Positions 36,794 through 45,588 of a DNA stretch of 64,000 nt are shown here, piece by piece. The position numbers were made by a program, and so were the translations under genes. Under the pieces are notes generated by a model, which saw nothing but the letters and a program-made list of their open reading frames with translations, made no database searches and had not been told where the DNA came from. How positions within the stretch are numbered: the first letter of the stretch is position 1; each line of letters begins with the position of its first letter. Source of the DNA: an uncultured Lachnospiraceae bacterium (GTDB lineage Bacteria > Bacillota > Clostridia > Lachnospirales > Lachnospiraceae); the NCBI GenBank assembly GCA_910578845.1, contig CAJTSL010000015.1, positions 1 through 64,000 on the forward strand, given 5' to 3'.

Positions 36794-38605
36794 ATGAATA
36801 ATATTAAGCAAATTTTTCTTGCAATAGCAAAAATGGAAAAAAACATACTGAAAAATGACAAGAGATTGTTTTTCATGAAGTACACATATATGTGTACTTT
36901 CTCAGGAGCCAGTCTGATGATGGCTTTTTTCCCTAAAATATTATTAGATATATGTATATATAATTTCCCAGATAAAAAGCAATGGCTGTTTCTTCTCGTT
37001 TTTTCTTTGTCTTGTTGTTTTTTGGCGTGGTGCAATGGAATTATGAGAGAAATCGCAAGAGGGAAAATCGGCTATCTAAGAGCTGATTATCTGGCTAACG
37101 CTTTTCATAAGTTAATAACGAGCGATTACAAAAATATGGAAGATCCCACTTTTCTTAATAAATATGATTCTGCATTTGATGCATGCGCAAATGCAGAAAA
37201 CGGAATCGAAAAAGTCTATAATATACTTTTCGATCTTCCTGCATTACTATTAAAAGTGATACTATTTTCGTATATTTTATGTTCATTTTCACATATTGTA
37301 TTTTGGGCAATCATGATACATATTGTAATCTTATTTTGTGTAAAGAAAAAATCATCGTTATTTAAATATCAATATAAAGAACAATTTTCCAGAATAAGCA
37401 GGAAGAAACGTTATTTTAACAATACCACCCAAGATTTCCAATATGGTAAAGATATACGACTATATAATTTCAATGCGCTGTTAAGCCAAAAGCACCAGCA
37501 TGAAATTAATGAATACAAAAAACTTTTTCTTAAAGTGAAGAAAAAGGAAATTGCATCGCATTTGTCAGAATGTATCTTTTATCTCATTAGCAATTTGATC
37601 ATTTATGGCGTCCTTCTACTAAAATCTTATAGTCAAATCTCACTTTCAGATATTACTATGTATTTTATTATCGTAAATGTGTTAACAGATTCTCTTAATC
37701 TATTAATATCCTGTTTTTCAGATATCTATGGAGAAGGGTTATTTATAGTCGATTACTTTACTTTCCTGCATACAGATTTATGTCATAATTCGGGTGTAGA
37801 ATTAAGTTTTGGCATGGAAGAAAATATAGATATCCAAATTAAAAATTTTAGTTTTCAATATCCGCATACTGATCAATATATTTTCCGAAATCTAAACTTA
37901 AATATTGGCGCCGGAGAGAAAATTGCGTTAGTGGGAGATAACGGAATAGGAAAATCCACACTGATCAAAGTGCTGATCGGATTGTTCAGAGATTTTGAAG
38001 GTGAAATATTGCTTGGTGGAAAATCAATTAAAAATGTTTCCAGCGCGAGTTTATTTTCTATGTTTTCAGTCGTTTTTCAAGATGTCAATTTATTATCCTA
38101 TACAGTTAGCGAAAACGTAACTGGCCAAACCCAATGTATAGAAGAGCAAAAAGTATGGGAAGCAATAGAAAAGGTCGGATTGGAGGATAAAATCCGGCAA
38201 GCGCCACAAAGCCTACATCAGCAAGTCCACAAATATATTTCACAAGAGGGATTAGAATTCTCGGGTGGAGAAGCTCAAAAAATGGCTCTCGCAAGAGCAA
38301 TCTATAAAAATGCCAAAATATTTATTTTGGATGAGCCTACTGCGAGCCTTGATGCTTTAGCAGAGAAAGATATCTATGAGAAATTCGGGCAACTTACGCA
38401 GAATAAAACGACTATATTCATTTCTCATAGATTGGCAAGCACAAAGTTTTGTGACCGCATAATCCTTCTAGGTTCCGACGGCGTATTAGAACAGGGGACG
38501 CATCAGGAATTAATGCAGTTAAAAGGTAAATATTTTAAACTATTTACGTTACAAGGGAAATATTATCAGGAGAAAAAGAATGAAAAAAATAATCCTATTT
38601 ATTAA
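36794..38605 (+). CDS. ABC transporter, fused permease and ATPase
   Basis: A 603-residue half-transporter of the exporter type. Six membrane helices fill the first 340 residues; the ATPase begins near 345 with Walker A ALVGDNGIGKSTLIK, a Q-loop VVFQDVNLL, signature EFSGGEAQKMALARAI, Walker B IFILDEPTASLD and the H-loop FISHRLAST. The gene is AT-rich compared with its neighbours, which hints at transfer. The ribosome site is weak. The next gene begins inside its last codons with AGGAGAAAAAGA upstream, but that partner has decayed. Such pairs export peptides or drugs as heterodimers; the substrate is not visible. Confidence 0.9.
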   Translation: MNNIKQIFLAIAKMEKNILKNDKRLFFMKYTYMCTFSGASLMMAFFPKILLDICIYNFPDKKQWLFLLVFSLSCCFLAWCNGIMREIARGKIGYLRADYLANAFHKLITSDYKNMEDPTFLNKYDSAFDACANAENGIEKVYNILFDLPALLLKVILFSYILCSFSHIVFWAIMIHIVILFCVKKKSSLFKYQYKEQFSRISRKKRYFNNTTQDFQYGKDIRLYNFNALLSQKHQHEINEYKKLFLKVKKKEIASHLSECIFYLISNLIIYGVLLLKSYSQISLSDITMYFIIVNVLTDSLNLLISCFSDIYGEGLFIVDYFTFLHTDLCHNSGVELSFGMEENIDIQIKNFSFQYPHTDQYIFRNLNLNIGAGEKIALVGDNGIGKSTLIKVLIGLFRDFEGEILLGGKSIKNVSSASLFSMFSVVFQDVNLLSYTVSENVTGQTQCIEEQKVWEAIEKVGLEDKIRQAPQSLHQQVHKYISQEGLEFSGGEAQKMALARAIYKNAKIFILDEPTASLDALAEKDIYEKFGQLTQNKTTIFISHRLASTKFCDRIILLGSDGVLEQGTHQELMQLKGKYFKLFTLQGKYYQEKKNEKNNPIY

Positions 38606-39238
38606 AATATCTTGGAATGTCTCGATTAAATACTATTATGTAGGTTATATAAACCTACCGGCGGCTATATTTTAATTAACGGTATTGATATTTGGGCATA
38701 TAATAAGGATTCTTATATCAAGAATATTACCGCCGTCTTCCAGGATTATAAAATCTTTGCTTTGTCCATATTGGAAAATATCACATGTAAAGCAAACGGA
38801 GATAATGCCAAATCAATTAGCATAATGAAAGAAATGGGAATGGAATATTTAGATACAAAATATAGCAATGGAATATATACGGAGTTAGATAAATCATATG
38901 AAGATGAAGGCATTGATTTGTCTGGCGGTGAAAAGCAAAAGCTTGCAATCATCAGAGCTTTATATAAAGGCGGAAGCCTTTTCATTTTAGATGAGCCAAC
39001 AAGTGCTTTGGACCCACGATCAGAAATGGAAATTTATAATCAGTTTCAGAAATTAACGAATAATAAAATGGCTATTTATATATCACATCGTATGTCAAGC
39101 AGCACATTATGCGATAAAGTCTTAGTTTTGGATCATGGCAGAGTAGTTGGCTTCGACAGCCATAAAGAGTTAATTAAGAATGCGAACAGCCTGTATTACA
39201 AATTGTTTATGGCGCAAGCTGAAAATTATGTGAAGTGA
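38580..39238 (+). pseudogene. Remnant of a second ABC half-transporter (internal deletion)
   Basis: The reading starts MKKIILFIKISWNVSIKYY, a normal start for an exporter half, with AGGAGAAAAAGA upstream and overlap with the first ABC gene. After about 18 codons it is lost. In another frame, from about 38630, the sequence resumes as ILLCRLYKPTGGYILINGIDIW, just after where Walker A should be, and continues with a Q-loop (VFQDYKIF), signature DLSGGEKQKLAIIRAL, Walker B LFILDEPTSALD and YISHRMSSS to a normal stop. Most of the membrane domain and Walker A are missing and the frame is shifted. A protein from an internal TTG near 38762 would be inactive. Confidence 0.82.
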
Positions 39239-39426
39239 TTAGATATCAATCGTTTTAGCAACCTCCCGCTGCCCGAAAAAAATCCACTTTGTCATTATAG
39301 AAATATTGAAAATATCCTTTCCATAAAATATAATAATAAGGAACAGACAGTATAATCTCCAAACTGCCTGTTACCAAAAAAGCAAGCGATATCTCTTACG
39401 GATTTCGCAAACAGAATGGAGTAACC

Positions 39427-40800
39427 ATGGAACAGGACAAACAAAATGGCAGAAAACCAAAACATAGCAAAGAAAACATCCACATCACGTTCAACATGGC
39501 ATGGCCATCCATTGTGGAGTCTTTTTTCGTAGCATTTGCGGGACTTGTTGACTCGCTCATGGTCAGTTCTCTTGGCTCCTACGCAGTAGCCGCCGTAGGA
39601 CTTACGACACAGCCCAAATTCATTGGCTTATCCCTGTTTTTCGCCCTAAACGTAGCAATCTCCGCCTTAATTGCCAGAAGACGCGGAGAGGAAAAACCGG
39701 AAGAGGCAAACCGCATACTGAGTACAGCCGTGTTCTTTATCGTCATAGCCGCTATACTACTTAGTATTTTGTTTGTCGCTTTGGCAAGTCCCATCATACA
39801 TATGTGTGGCTCCACACCGGAAACCCACGACAGCGCTGTGGCATATTTCAGGATTATCATGGGCGGCATGATTTTCAACTGTATCCAGATGGGCATTAAT
39901 TCGGCGCAAAGAGGCGCTGGCAATACGAAAATCACCATGCGTACTAACGTTACCTCTAATACGGTAAATGTTCTGTTCAACTACTTGCTGATCAATGGAC
40001 ACTTTGGCTTCCCTGCTTTGGGAATCCATGGAGCAGCACTGGCAACCGTCCTTGGAACAGTAGTAGCCTGCATCATGAGCGTTCTCTCCGTTCTCAATCC
40101 TGACGGCTTTATCAGCCTTCCTTATATTATGAAAAATAAAATCCTGCCTGCCATGAACTGCTTCCTGCACTTGGTCAGGGTGGGATACAGTGTATTCTTC
40201 GAACAACTGCTTATGAGAATCGGCTTCATGATGACTGCCATCATGGCTGCAAAACAAGGAACAGATGCCATGGCTGCCCATCAGGTGGGCATGAATATCA
40301 TGGGACTGTCTTTCTCATTCGGAGACGGACTACAGTCAGCGGCAGTAGCTCTGATCGGACGCAGCCTTGGCGCCAACGATGAAGAGCTTGCCAAAGAGTA
40401 TGGACGCATATGCCGGATGTTCGGCGGAGTCATAGCCGTATTCCTTGCAGTCATATACTTTGTCGGAGCCAAACCGCTTATGAGCCTTTTCTTCGTAGAA
40501 GAACATATCGTCACAATTGGCGTTAGCATCATGCGGGTCATCATCCTCGTAGTTGTTTTCCAAATCTGCCAAGTAGTATATATGGGCTGCCTACGAGGCG
40601 CAGGAGATACTCTTTATACTGCAATTGCTTCCACAATCAGCGTCACCTTTATCCGTACCATCGCCTCTTATCTGGGCGGTTATGCGTTGGGGCTCGGAAT
40701 CGTTGGCATCTGGTTCGGTGTCCTTGCCGACCAGATTTCCCGGTTTATCTTTGCTTCCACCCGGTTTAAGAAAGGTAAATGGACACAAATTAAGATATAG
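39427..40800 (+). CDS. MATE-family multidrug/Na+ efflux transporter
   Basis: A 457-residue, 12-helix exporter of the MATE class, moving drugs or metabolites outward against Na+ or H+. The N-terminus shows FNMAWPSIVESFFVAFAGLVDSLMVSSLG; the AQRGAGNTKITMRTNVTSN segment in helix 5 and its second-half counterpart GCLRGAGDTLYTAIASTIS are the twin MATE signatures. AATGGAG precedes the ATG. The gap of 188 bases upstream contains a TATAAT at 39351–39356. It likely forms an operon with the esterase 68 bases downstream. Confidence 0.93.
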   Translation: MEQDKQNGRKPKHSKENIHITFNMAWPSIVESFFVAFAGLVDSLMVSSLGSYAVAAVGLTTQPKFIGLSLFFALNVAISALIARRRGEEKPEEANRILSTAVFFIVIAAILLSILFVALASPIIHMCGSTPETHDSAVAYFRIIMGGMIFNCIQMGINSAQRGAGNTKITMRTNVTSNTVNVLFNYLLINGHFGFPALGIHGAALATVLGTVVACIMSVLSVLNPDGFISLPYIMKNKILPAMNCFLHLVRVGYSVFFEQLLMRIGFMMTAIMAAKQGTDAMAAHQVGMNIMGLSFSFGDGLQSAAVALIGRSLGANDEELAKEYGRICRMFGGVIAVFLAVIYFVGAKPLMSLFFVEEHIVTIGVSIMRVIILVVVFQICQVVYMGCLRGAGDTLYTAIASTISVTFIRTIASYLGGYALGLGIVGIWFGVLADQISRFIFASTRFKKGKWTQIKI

Positions 40801-40868
40801 GCAAATCGTCGCAGGAGCGCTTTCACTACATTGGCACTCGTAACGGCACAGAAGAAAGGAGTAAGATC

Positions 40869-41654
40869 ATGGCATATTATCAAATCAAATTTTTTTCAAA
40901 TTCCCTCAAAAGGGTCACATCATTTGAGATGTTTCTTCCAAATGATGCGCGCGAGGATGTTCCTCACGAAGACACCGAATACAGCAAACGCAAAATGAAA
41001 ACCCTTTTCCTGCTTCACGGCTATACAGGCAATGCGGGGAACTGGGTTCCTGAGAACCTGGCAGAGAAATATAACTTTGCGATTGTCATGCCGAATGGAG
41101 AAAATGCCTTCTGGCTTGACGGCATTGCCACTGGGCATCAATTCTGTACGTTCTTAGGAATTGAGCTTGTAAACTATCTGCGTAAGACTTTCGGCTTAGC
41201 TATGGATGCAAATGAAACGTATATCATGGGACTGTCGATGGGCGGCTTCGGCTCGCTTCATACCGCGCTTTACTACCCTGACAGATTTGGCAAGCTTGCA
41301 GCCCTTTCGTCAGCGCTGATCGTCCATGAAATCGCACATATGAAGGAAGGCGGAAGCAATGAGGTTGCCAACTATGCCTATTACCATGAGTGCTTCGGTG
41401 ATTTGGAGACAGTAGAAGAAAGCGACAATAACCCGGAAGTGCTTGCCAAACGATTAAAAGACGAAGGCAAACAGATCCCTGAAATCTACATGAGCTGTGG
41501 CACAGAAGATTTTCTTCTGGAAAATAACCGTGAGCTCCACACATTCTTAGATAACATTGGCGTCAAACACGTTTATCTGGAAAGCAGCGGGAATCACGAT
41601 ATGACATTCTGGAATGAATATGCAGTGAAATTCGTAGAGATGATGTTTGCATAG
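40869..41654 (+). CDS. Alpha/beta-hydrolase esterase (EstA/esterase D type)
   Basis: A 261-residue hydrolase with KTLFLLHGYTGNAGNW (oxyanion region), the nucleophile elbow MGLSMGGFGSLH with catalytic Ser, a catalytic Asp near GTEDFLLENN and the His in SGNHDMTFW. The pattern is that of tributyrin esterases and S-formylglutathione hydrolase-like enzymes. No signal peptide, so intracellular. AAGAAAGGAGTAAGATC precedes the ATG. It probably deacylates small esters or acetylated sugars. Confidence 0.88.
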   Translation: MAYYQIKFFSNSLKRVTSFEMFLPNDAREDVPHEDTEYSKRKMKTLFLLHGYTGNAGNWVPENLAEKYNFAIVMPNGENAFWLDGIATGHQFCTFLGIELVNYLRKTFGLAMDANETYIMGLSMGGFGSLHTALYYPDRFGKLAALSSALIVHEIAHMKEGGSNEVANYAYYHECFGDLETVEESDNNPEVLAKRLKDEGKQIPEIYMSCGTEDFLLENNRELHTFLDNIGVKHVYLESSGNHDMTFWNEYAVKFVEMMFA

Positions 41655-41795
41655 GTTGAAAAATTACCAATTTTGTCTTCTTACAGAAAATAACCGCCGG
41701 ATGAATCCCGGTTTTTACTCGAATGTTGCGTAAAGACCAGCTTCATCACCGGCGGTGATGTTTGAGACATTTTGCTTCACGATGTTAGTTTATCA
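41655..41795 (+). repeat. Intergenic inverted repeat after the esterase (possible terminator or repeat relative)
   Basis: The stop codon TAG is followed directly by GTTGAAAAATTACCAATTTT, then by a large inverted repeat ACCGCCGGATGAA/TTCAT(CA)CCGGCGGT with a loop of about 40 bases. The first 13 bases match the ends of the dispersed palindromic repeats described elsewhere in this list, but the rest does not. It may be a terminator or a diverged copy. Confidence 0.4.
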
Positions 41796-41821
41796 CGTCT
41801 ATGTTAATTCCCGATTCTTGC

Positions 41822-42280
41822 TCATCTTGCCAGTGCCCCGAGCATCTGCGACGGGTTTTCCTCTGCGTTGACTTTCTCAAACGCCTTTACAATGATACCC
41901 TCTTCATTGATCAGATACGTAGTACGTACCACGCCCATGCTCGTTTTCCCATAGTTTTTCTTCTCCTGCCACACATCATAAGCTTTGATGCAAGTCAGCT
42001 CTGTATCAGAAAGCAATAGAAACGGAAGCCCATATTTTTCCTCAAATTTCTTGTGGGATGCCACGCTATCCTTACTAATGCCAATCACTACTGCTCCTTT
42101 TTCCTGGAACTGAGGATACAATTCCCCGAAATTGCATGCTTGCTTCGTGCATCCTGGCGTATTATCTTTCGGGTAAAAATATAGAATAACTTTCTTCCCT
42201 TTATACTCTTCCAATGTGTGTATCTCTCCGTTCTGATCCGGCAATGAAAAATCCGGTGCTTTTATCCCTGTTTCCAGCAT
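41822..42280 (-). CDS. bcp: Thiol peroxidase Bcp (atypical 2-Cys peroxiredoxin)
   Basis: A 152-residue peroxiredoxin that reduces hydroperoxides with thioredoxin. The motif YPKDNTPGCTKQACNF holds the peroxidatic Cys and a resolving Cys five residues later, as in the Bcp/PrxQ group. Start is MLETGIKAPDFSLPDQNG with GAAGGAGGAG upstream; a seven-codon extension would begin inside that ribosome site. The partner Arg lies in GVVRTTYLI. Confidence 0.94.
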   Translation of the reverse strand: MLETGIKAPDFSLPDQNGEIHTLEEYKGKKVILYFYPKDNTPGCTKQACNFGELYPQFQEKGAVVIGISKDSVASHKKFEEKYGLPFLLLSDTELTCIKAYDVWQEKKNYGKTSMGVVRTTYLINEEGIIVKAFEKVNAEENPSQMLGALAR

Positions 42281-42334
42281 ACTGTTCTTCTCCTCCTTCA
42301 TCGCTCATATTCTTCCCCAAATAGCCTTTCCTTA

Positions 42335-42943
42335 TCAAAACAGGCTCAACTGTTCATAATCAGTTCTTCTTTTCAATAGACAAGGTTCTTTATGCAGAAA
42401 TTCCTCTGTTCTCTTATCATCAAATATCCAAGGCATAATCTCACTCTTTTCTAATATGAGCGGCATACGATCATGGACAGGTTTCATAGAATCATTAGCC
42501 TGCGTAGTAAGGATTGCAAAGCGTTCCCCATCCTGATAGCGGTTATAGATCCCTGCCATGAACAATACCCGTTCATCTTTCCGGTAGAAAATATTCTTCT
42601 CTTTATTCCTGCTCCACTCGTAGAACCATGTCGCCGGCACGACGATACGCCTATGCCCAATGCTTTCCCGAAATGTCTTCTTCTCCCATACGGATTCACT
42701 TCTGGCATTGAAAATAACCTGCTTTCCTTGGAACCCCGGGAATCCCCATCGCCAAAATCCACATTCCAATTCTTGCCCCGCCGCCATTAGGACCGGAGCC
42801 GTTTCTGTCGGATGGATATCCTTTGCCTGGAACCGCGGCTCTGCCCAAGCTGCTCTTTTTCCCTTTACGTTCCTGTCTACAGCCCAGACAATTTGTCCAA
42901 TTTCCCTAGCTATCTCATCATCCACATAATACCTGCCACACAA
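42335..42943 (-). CDS. SRAP-domain abasic-site protein (YedK/HMCES)
   Basis: SRAP proteins covalently trap abasic sites in single-stranded DNA through Cys2, which must become N-terminal after Met removal. The chosen start is a TTG directly before CGRYYVDD, giving fMet-Cys-Gly-Arg, with AAGGAAGG six to seven bases upstream. An earlier ATG nine codons upstream has no ribosome site and would bury the Cys. Other conserved parts are FNARSESVWEKKTF, RIVVPATWFYEWS (with the catalytic Glu) and ILTTQANDSMKPVHDRMPLIL (with the conserved His). About 202 residues. Confidence 0.92.
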   Translation of the reverse strand: MCGRYYVDDEIAREIGQIVWAVDRNVKGKRAAWAEPRFQAKDIHPTETAPVLMAAGQELECGFWRWGFPGFQGKQVIFNARSESVWEKKTFRESIGHRRIVVPATWFYEWSRNKEKNIFYRKDERVLFMAGIYNRYQDGERFAILTTQANDSMKPVHDRMPLILEKSEIMPWIFDDKRTEEFLHKEPCLLKRRTDYEQLSLF

Positions 42944-43017
42944 AGAAAATTCCTTCCTTTCTGTCATCATATTACATTATTCCATCTTCGAAACCTTTCT
43001 ATTCTCATATGAATCCT

Positions 43018-43353
43018 CTAGTTGATGTTTTCCCATTTTAGTTCACTATCCACTGGCTTCATCCAATATTGATCAGACAGGCTTAGTCCGTAACATTTTA
43101 ATAATAACTGCTCCGGATACTGAATACCTAATTGCGCCAATGCTGTCCTGAGTCCCATCCGGCTTGCAGGAATGCTTCTCCCAAGCCACCATTCATTTAA
43201 TTCTTTTTTATTTGGAACGCCCGATCTTACCTCTATTCCAACTGGCAGGAAATCCCATTCATCATTCTTCGTCACTTTTAGTATCGTTGCAGTATCATCA
43301 TCCAATTCCAACTCTACTACAGACACATTTTTATTCATCAAGATACATCTCAT
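43018..43353 (-). pseudogene. Orphan HipA-like N-terminal fragment
   Basis: A 111-residue open frame with a good GGAGGTGG ribosome site. Its sequence resembles the N-terminal region of HipA-like kinases in Firmicutes: a strand-rich start (VSVVELELDDDTATILKV), NEWWLGRSIPASRMGL, and a terminal LKCYGLSLSDQYWMKP followed by WENIN. In full-length relatives the kinase domain continues after this point, but here a stop codon follows at once and no kinase sequence is seen downstream. It may be a truncated gene or an independent small protein. HipA-type kinases act as toxins in persistence; this fragment should lack kinase activity. Confidence 0.55.
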
Positions 43354-43621
43354 CGGACTTCCACCTCCTTGGCTCTATACAAAAAGGAATTTGTGTTTAT
43401 TATATCCAATGCATTATAGAATGTACAGATAGAAAATGGCACATTCGGCTTTGTTTCTTTGTTATTCTCTTCAATCCCGGCAATCGGGACAAATAAAAGA
43501 GAGCATGAATCGTTCTATAAATAAGCATTGCACGTGACACACAAATATTATATTATCAAGTATATAAATCAGAAATTATCATAGAAATTCTAATAGCTAA
43601 ACCTAAGAGGTAAATTTTCCA

Positions 43622-44581
43622 ATGAAAAAATATTTTCTTCCTTTTATCTATGCATTGCCAAGCGTTTTAATCGGAACTTTAGTCATGTATATGCAGGGAA
43701 TTTCAGTAACTATTTATATACGCAATTTTATTTTTCTGATAATAGGCAGTATCTTATCAATTATATACATGTTACGAAAAAGCAATATCAAACTAAAGCA
43801 CATTTGCGCAATAGCAGTTTTAAGCGTTTTATTTTTGTATAGTTCATTTCTATCTGATGGAATTGATGGCGTTCACAGATGGATTCCAATTGGGCCTATC
43901 TATCTCAATGCTGCGTTTATTGCATTACCCATTTTGTTAATTACAATCAGCAGACTTTTATTAAATGGATATGCAAAGTTCTGTTATACCCTTATTTTCA
44001 TTACAGCGATCGCTTTGTTTTTACAACCTGATGCTTCCATGTTAAGCGCCTTTTCTATCGCATTAATACCGTTTTTTTGTACCGGAAACACTGATAGGCC
44101 TCTCAGATACGTCATTTTATTCCTCCATTCTTGCTCAACTTGCGAATTTTGGGCGCAAGATGCTAATCAGCGTCGGCACAAATTTGCGTGTGAAAAATCT
44201 TCCATATATGGATTTTTCACACTAACCATGATGCTAGTTTTAACAAGTATATCTTGGTGGAACATAGACCATCTTGCACCAGTTCCCTATGTAGAAGATA
44301 TACTCATTTTGGCTCGAAAAAGTGGCTGGTTATATTTATTTTTCTGTATACTCTCTCTTTTCATTTTATTATGGCCATTTGTTAAGAACCGTAAGCGCCA
44401 GCAATGTAGCATAATATCTATCAGTTTAGGCACATTCTTCTCTGTTATAATTTTATGTACGCTATTAGGCAATTTCCCAGTGCCTCTTATAGGTTATGGA
44501 TTTTCACCAATTATCGGTTATTTAATATCTGTTTCCTATGTGGAAAAAGAAAGCGCATGCCACTCAGGTTCATACCGCTAA
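43622..44581 (+). CDS. FtsW/RodA-like membrane protein with probable repeat insertion
   Basis: A 319-residue polytopic protein with about nine membrane segments. GIDGVHRWIPIGPIYLNAAF resembles the RWI-x-G region of SEDS proteins (FtsW/RodA/SpoVE), but the protein is shorter and lacks other catalytic landmarks, so polymerase activity is doubtful. Residues from about 169 to 200 (SCSTCEFWAQ...SSIYGF) are polar and charged and interrupt a hydrophobic stretch; the DNA there contains a palindromic repeat. Removing it would join RYVILFLH to FTLTMMLVLTSISWW. The gene is AT-rich. AGAGGT precedes the ATG. It overlaps the convergent NERD gene by 12 bases. Confidence 0.65.
   Translation: MKKYFLPFIYALPSVLIGTLVMYMQGISVTIYIRNFIFLIIGSILSIIYMLRKSNIKLKHICAIAVLSVLFLYSSFLSDGIDGVHRWIPIGPIYLNAAFIALPILLITISRLLLNGYAKFCYTLIFITAIALFLQPDASMLSAFSIALIPFFCTGNTDRPLRYVILFLHSCSTCEFWAQDANQRRHKFACEKSSIYGFFTLTMMLVLTSISWWNIDHLAPVPYVEDILILARKSGWLYLFFCILSLFILLWPFVKNRKRQQCSIISISLGTFFSVIILCTLLGNFPVPLIGYGFSPIIGYLISVSYVEKESACHSGSYR
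44127..44222 (+). repeat. Probable copy E of the palindromic repeat, inside a coding region
   Basis: A perfect 12-bp stem GTGTGAAAAATC/GATTTTTCACAC with a ten-base loop is preceded by GGCACAAATTTGCG, matching CACAAATAGCC and CTCAAATTGCG in the other copies, and by a CTTGCG/CGCAAG stem. The element is 96 bases, a multiple of three, and keeps the frame open. Confidence 0.55.
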
Positions 44582-45580
44582 ATTTTTCTTGGATATCTTA
44601 TGCCTATTTATTTTACACACCACCTCGTTTATTGCCGCTTTATCCATTAATTCCCCTTGATATCTCATTATGAAATCACCCAACTGATCTTTTTTGATAA
44701 CGGGTATATTTGCATTTTCCAGGCCACTTGTCATAATATTCGGATGCGCCAGGCAAATGACATCTATTATCGGGACTTCTTTGCCAACAATGCTTTCCAT
44801 CAAAACATGGTGCCTTACTACTTGCTGCCCTGGATTGATTTCCGGGAGCCACTCTTCTTCCCTCTTCTTCTTTCTCAGCCAATTGCCCTGGTGGTCAATA
44901 TGAAGCTGACCGGAGTAATTTTTAGTTTCAATCAGAAATACACCCTGTGGGCCTACCACTATGTGGTCATATTCCTGGCTTTCGTCTATGAACGTCTGGT
45001 TTTCGAGTAATATGCATCGATTGCTGTACTTGCTTGTGCAGTCTTTCTCTATTACATAATAATCATCCGTAAGCCATTTAAGAACATACTCCACTTCCTT
45101 TTCTCCCATCGCTCCCCATTCAGCGATAATGCCATGATCATCTTCTTTTTCATTCTCTATATTATCTTCTTTTTCATCTTCTATTTCATTTTCTATTTCA
45201 TCTTCTTCTTTTTCAAATTTGGCACTCTGTATTTTCTGATCCAAGCAATCACGCATTGACTTCATCACCGACATAATATGCTGATAAATGCTCTCATTAC
45301 AAGTATGAAGGACATAATATGTACTCCAATATTTTTTCTCTGCATTATAACGGACAATTATTTTTTTCAGCAACTTTTCATCTGCATTCTCTACCACTCT
45401 TGCAAATTCGGTTATGCACTCCTGCTCATTACTTTTATATGGGTACAATTTCAAAAACTTGTCCATCCTGCTTTCAAATATTGCCTTTTTCAAACGATTG
45501 TATTCTCGTATCGCTTCTAACTGACGTTGTCTTTCCTTCTCCTCACGTTCCATACTACTTAGAATACTTGTCATAGCCAT
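44570..45580 (-). CDS. NERD-domain (nuclease-related) protein
   Basis: A 336-residue protein. The N-terminal half is charged and helical, with a run of EDEIENEIEDEKEDNIENE around 125–145. The C-terminal NERD domain has WGAMGEKEVEYVLKWL (conserved Glu) and EYDHIVVGPQGVFLIETKN, holding the Asp and the E-x-K of a PD-(D/E)xK-like nuclease. NERD proteins are thought to process DNA or RNA. It follows the exonuclease gene by eight bases. AAGGAGG lies three bases before the first ATG and nine before the third codon ATG, so the start may be two codons later. Last gene of the defence island. Confidence 0.87.
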   Translation of the reverse strand: MAMTSILSSMEREEKERQRQLEAIREYNRLKKAIFESRMDKFLKLYPYKSNEQECITEFARVVENADEKLLKKIIVRYNAEKKYWSTYYVLHTCNESIYQHIMSVMKSMRDCLDQKIQSAKFEKEEDEIENEIEDEKEDNIENEKEDDHGIIAEWGAMGEKEVEYVLKWLTDDYYVIEKDCTSKYSNRCILLENQTFIDESQEYDHIVVGPQGVFLIETKNYSGQLHIDHQGNWLRKKKREEEWLPEINPGQQVVRHHVLMESIVGKEVPIIDVICLAHPNIMTSGLENANIPVIKKDQLGDFIMRYQGELMDKAAINEVVCKINRHKISKKNLAV

Positions 45581-45588
45581 ACGCCTCC

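Noticed and set aside
41655..41795. Inverted repeat after the esterase gene as a fourth intergenic copy of the palindromic family
   Set aside because: Only the first 13 bases match; the large GC-rich stem and the core differ, so it is listed only as a possible relative.
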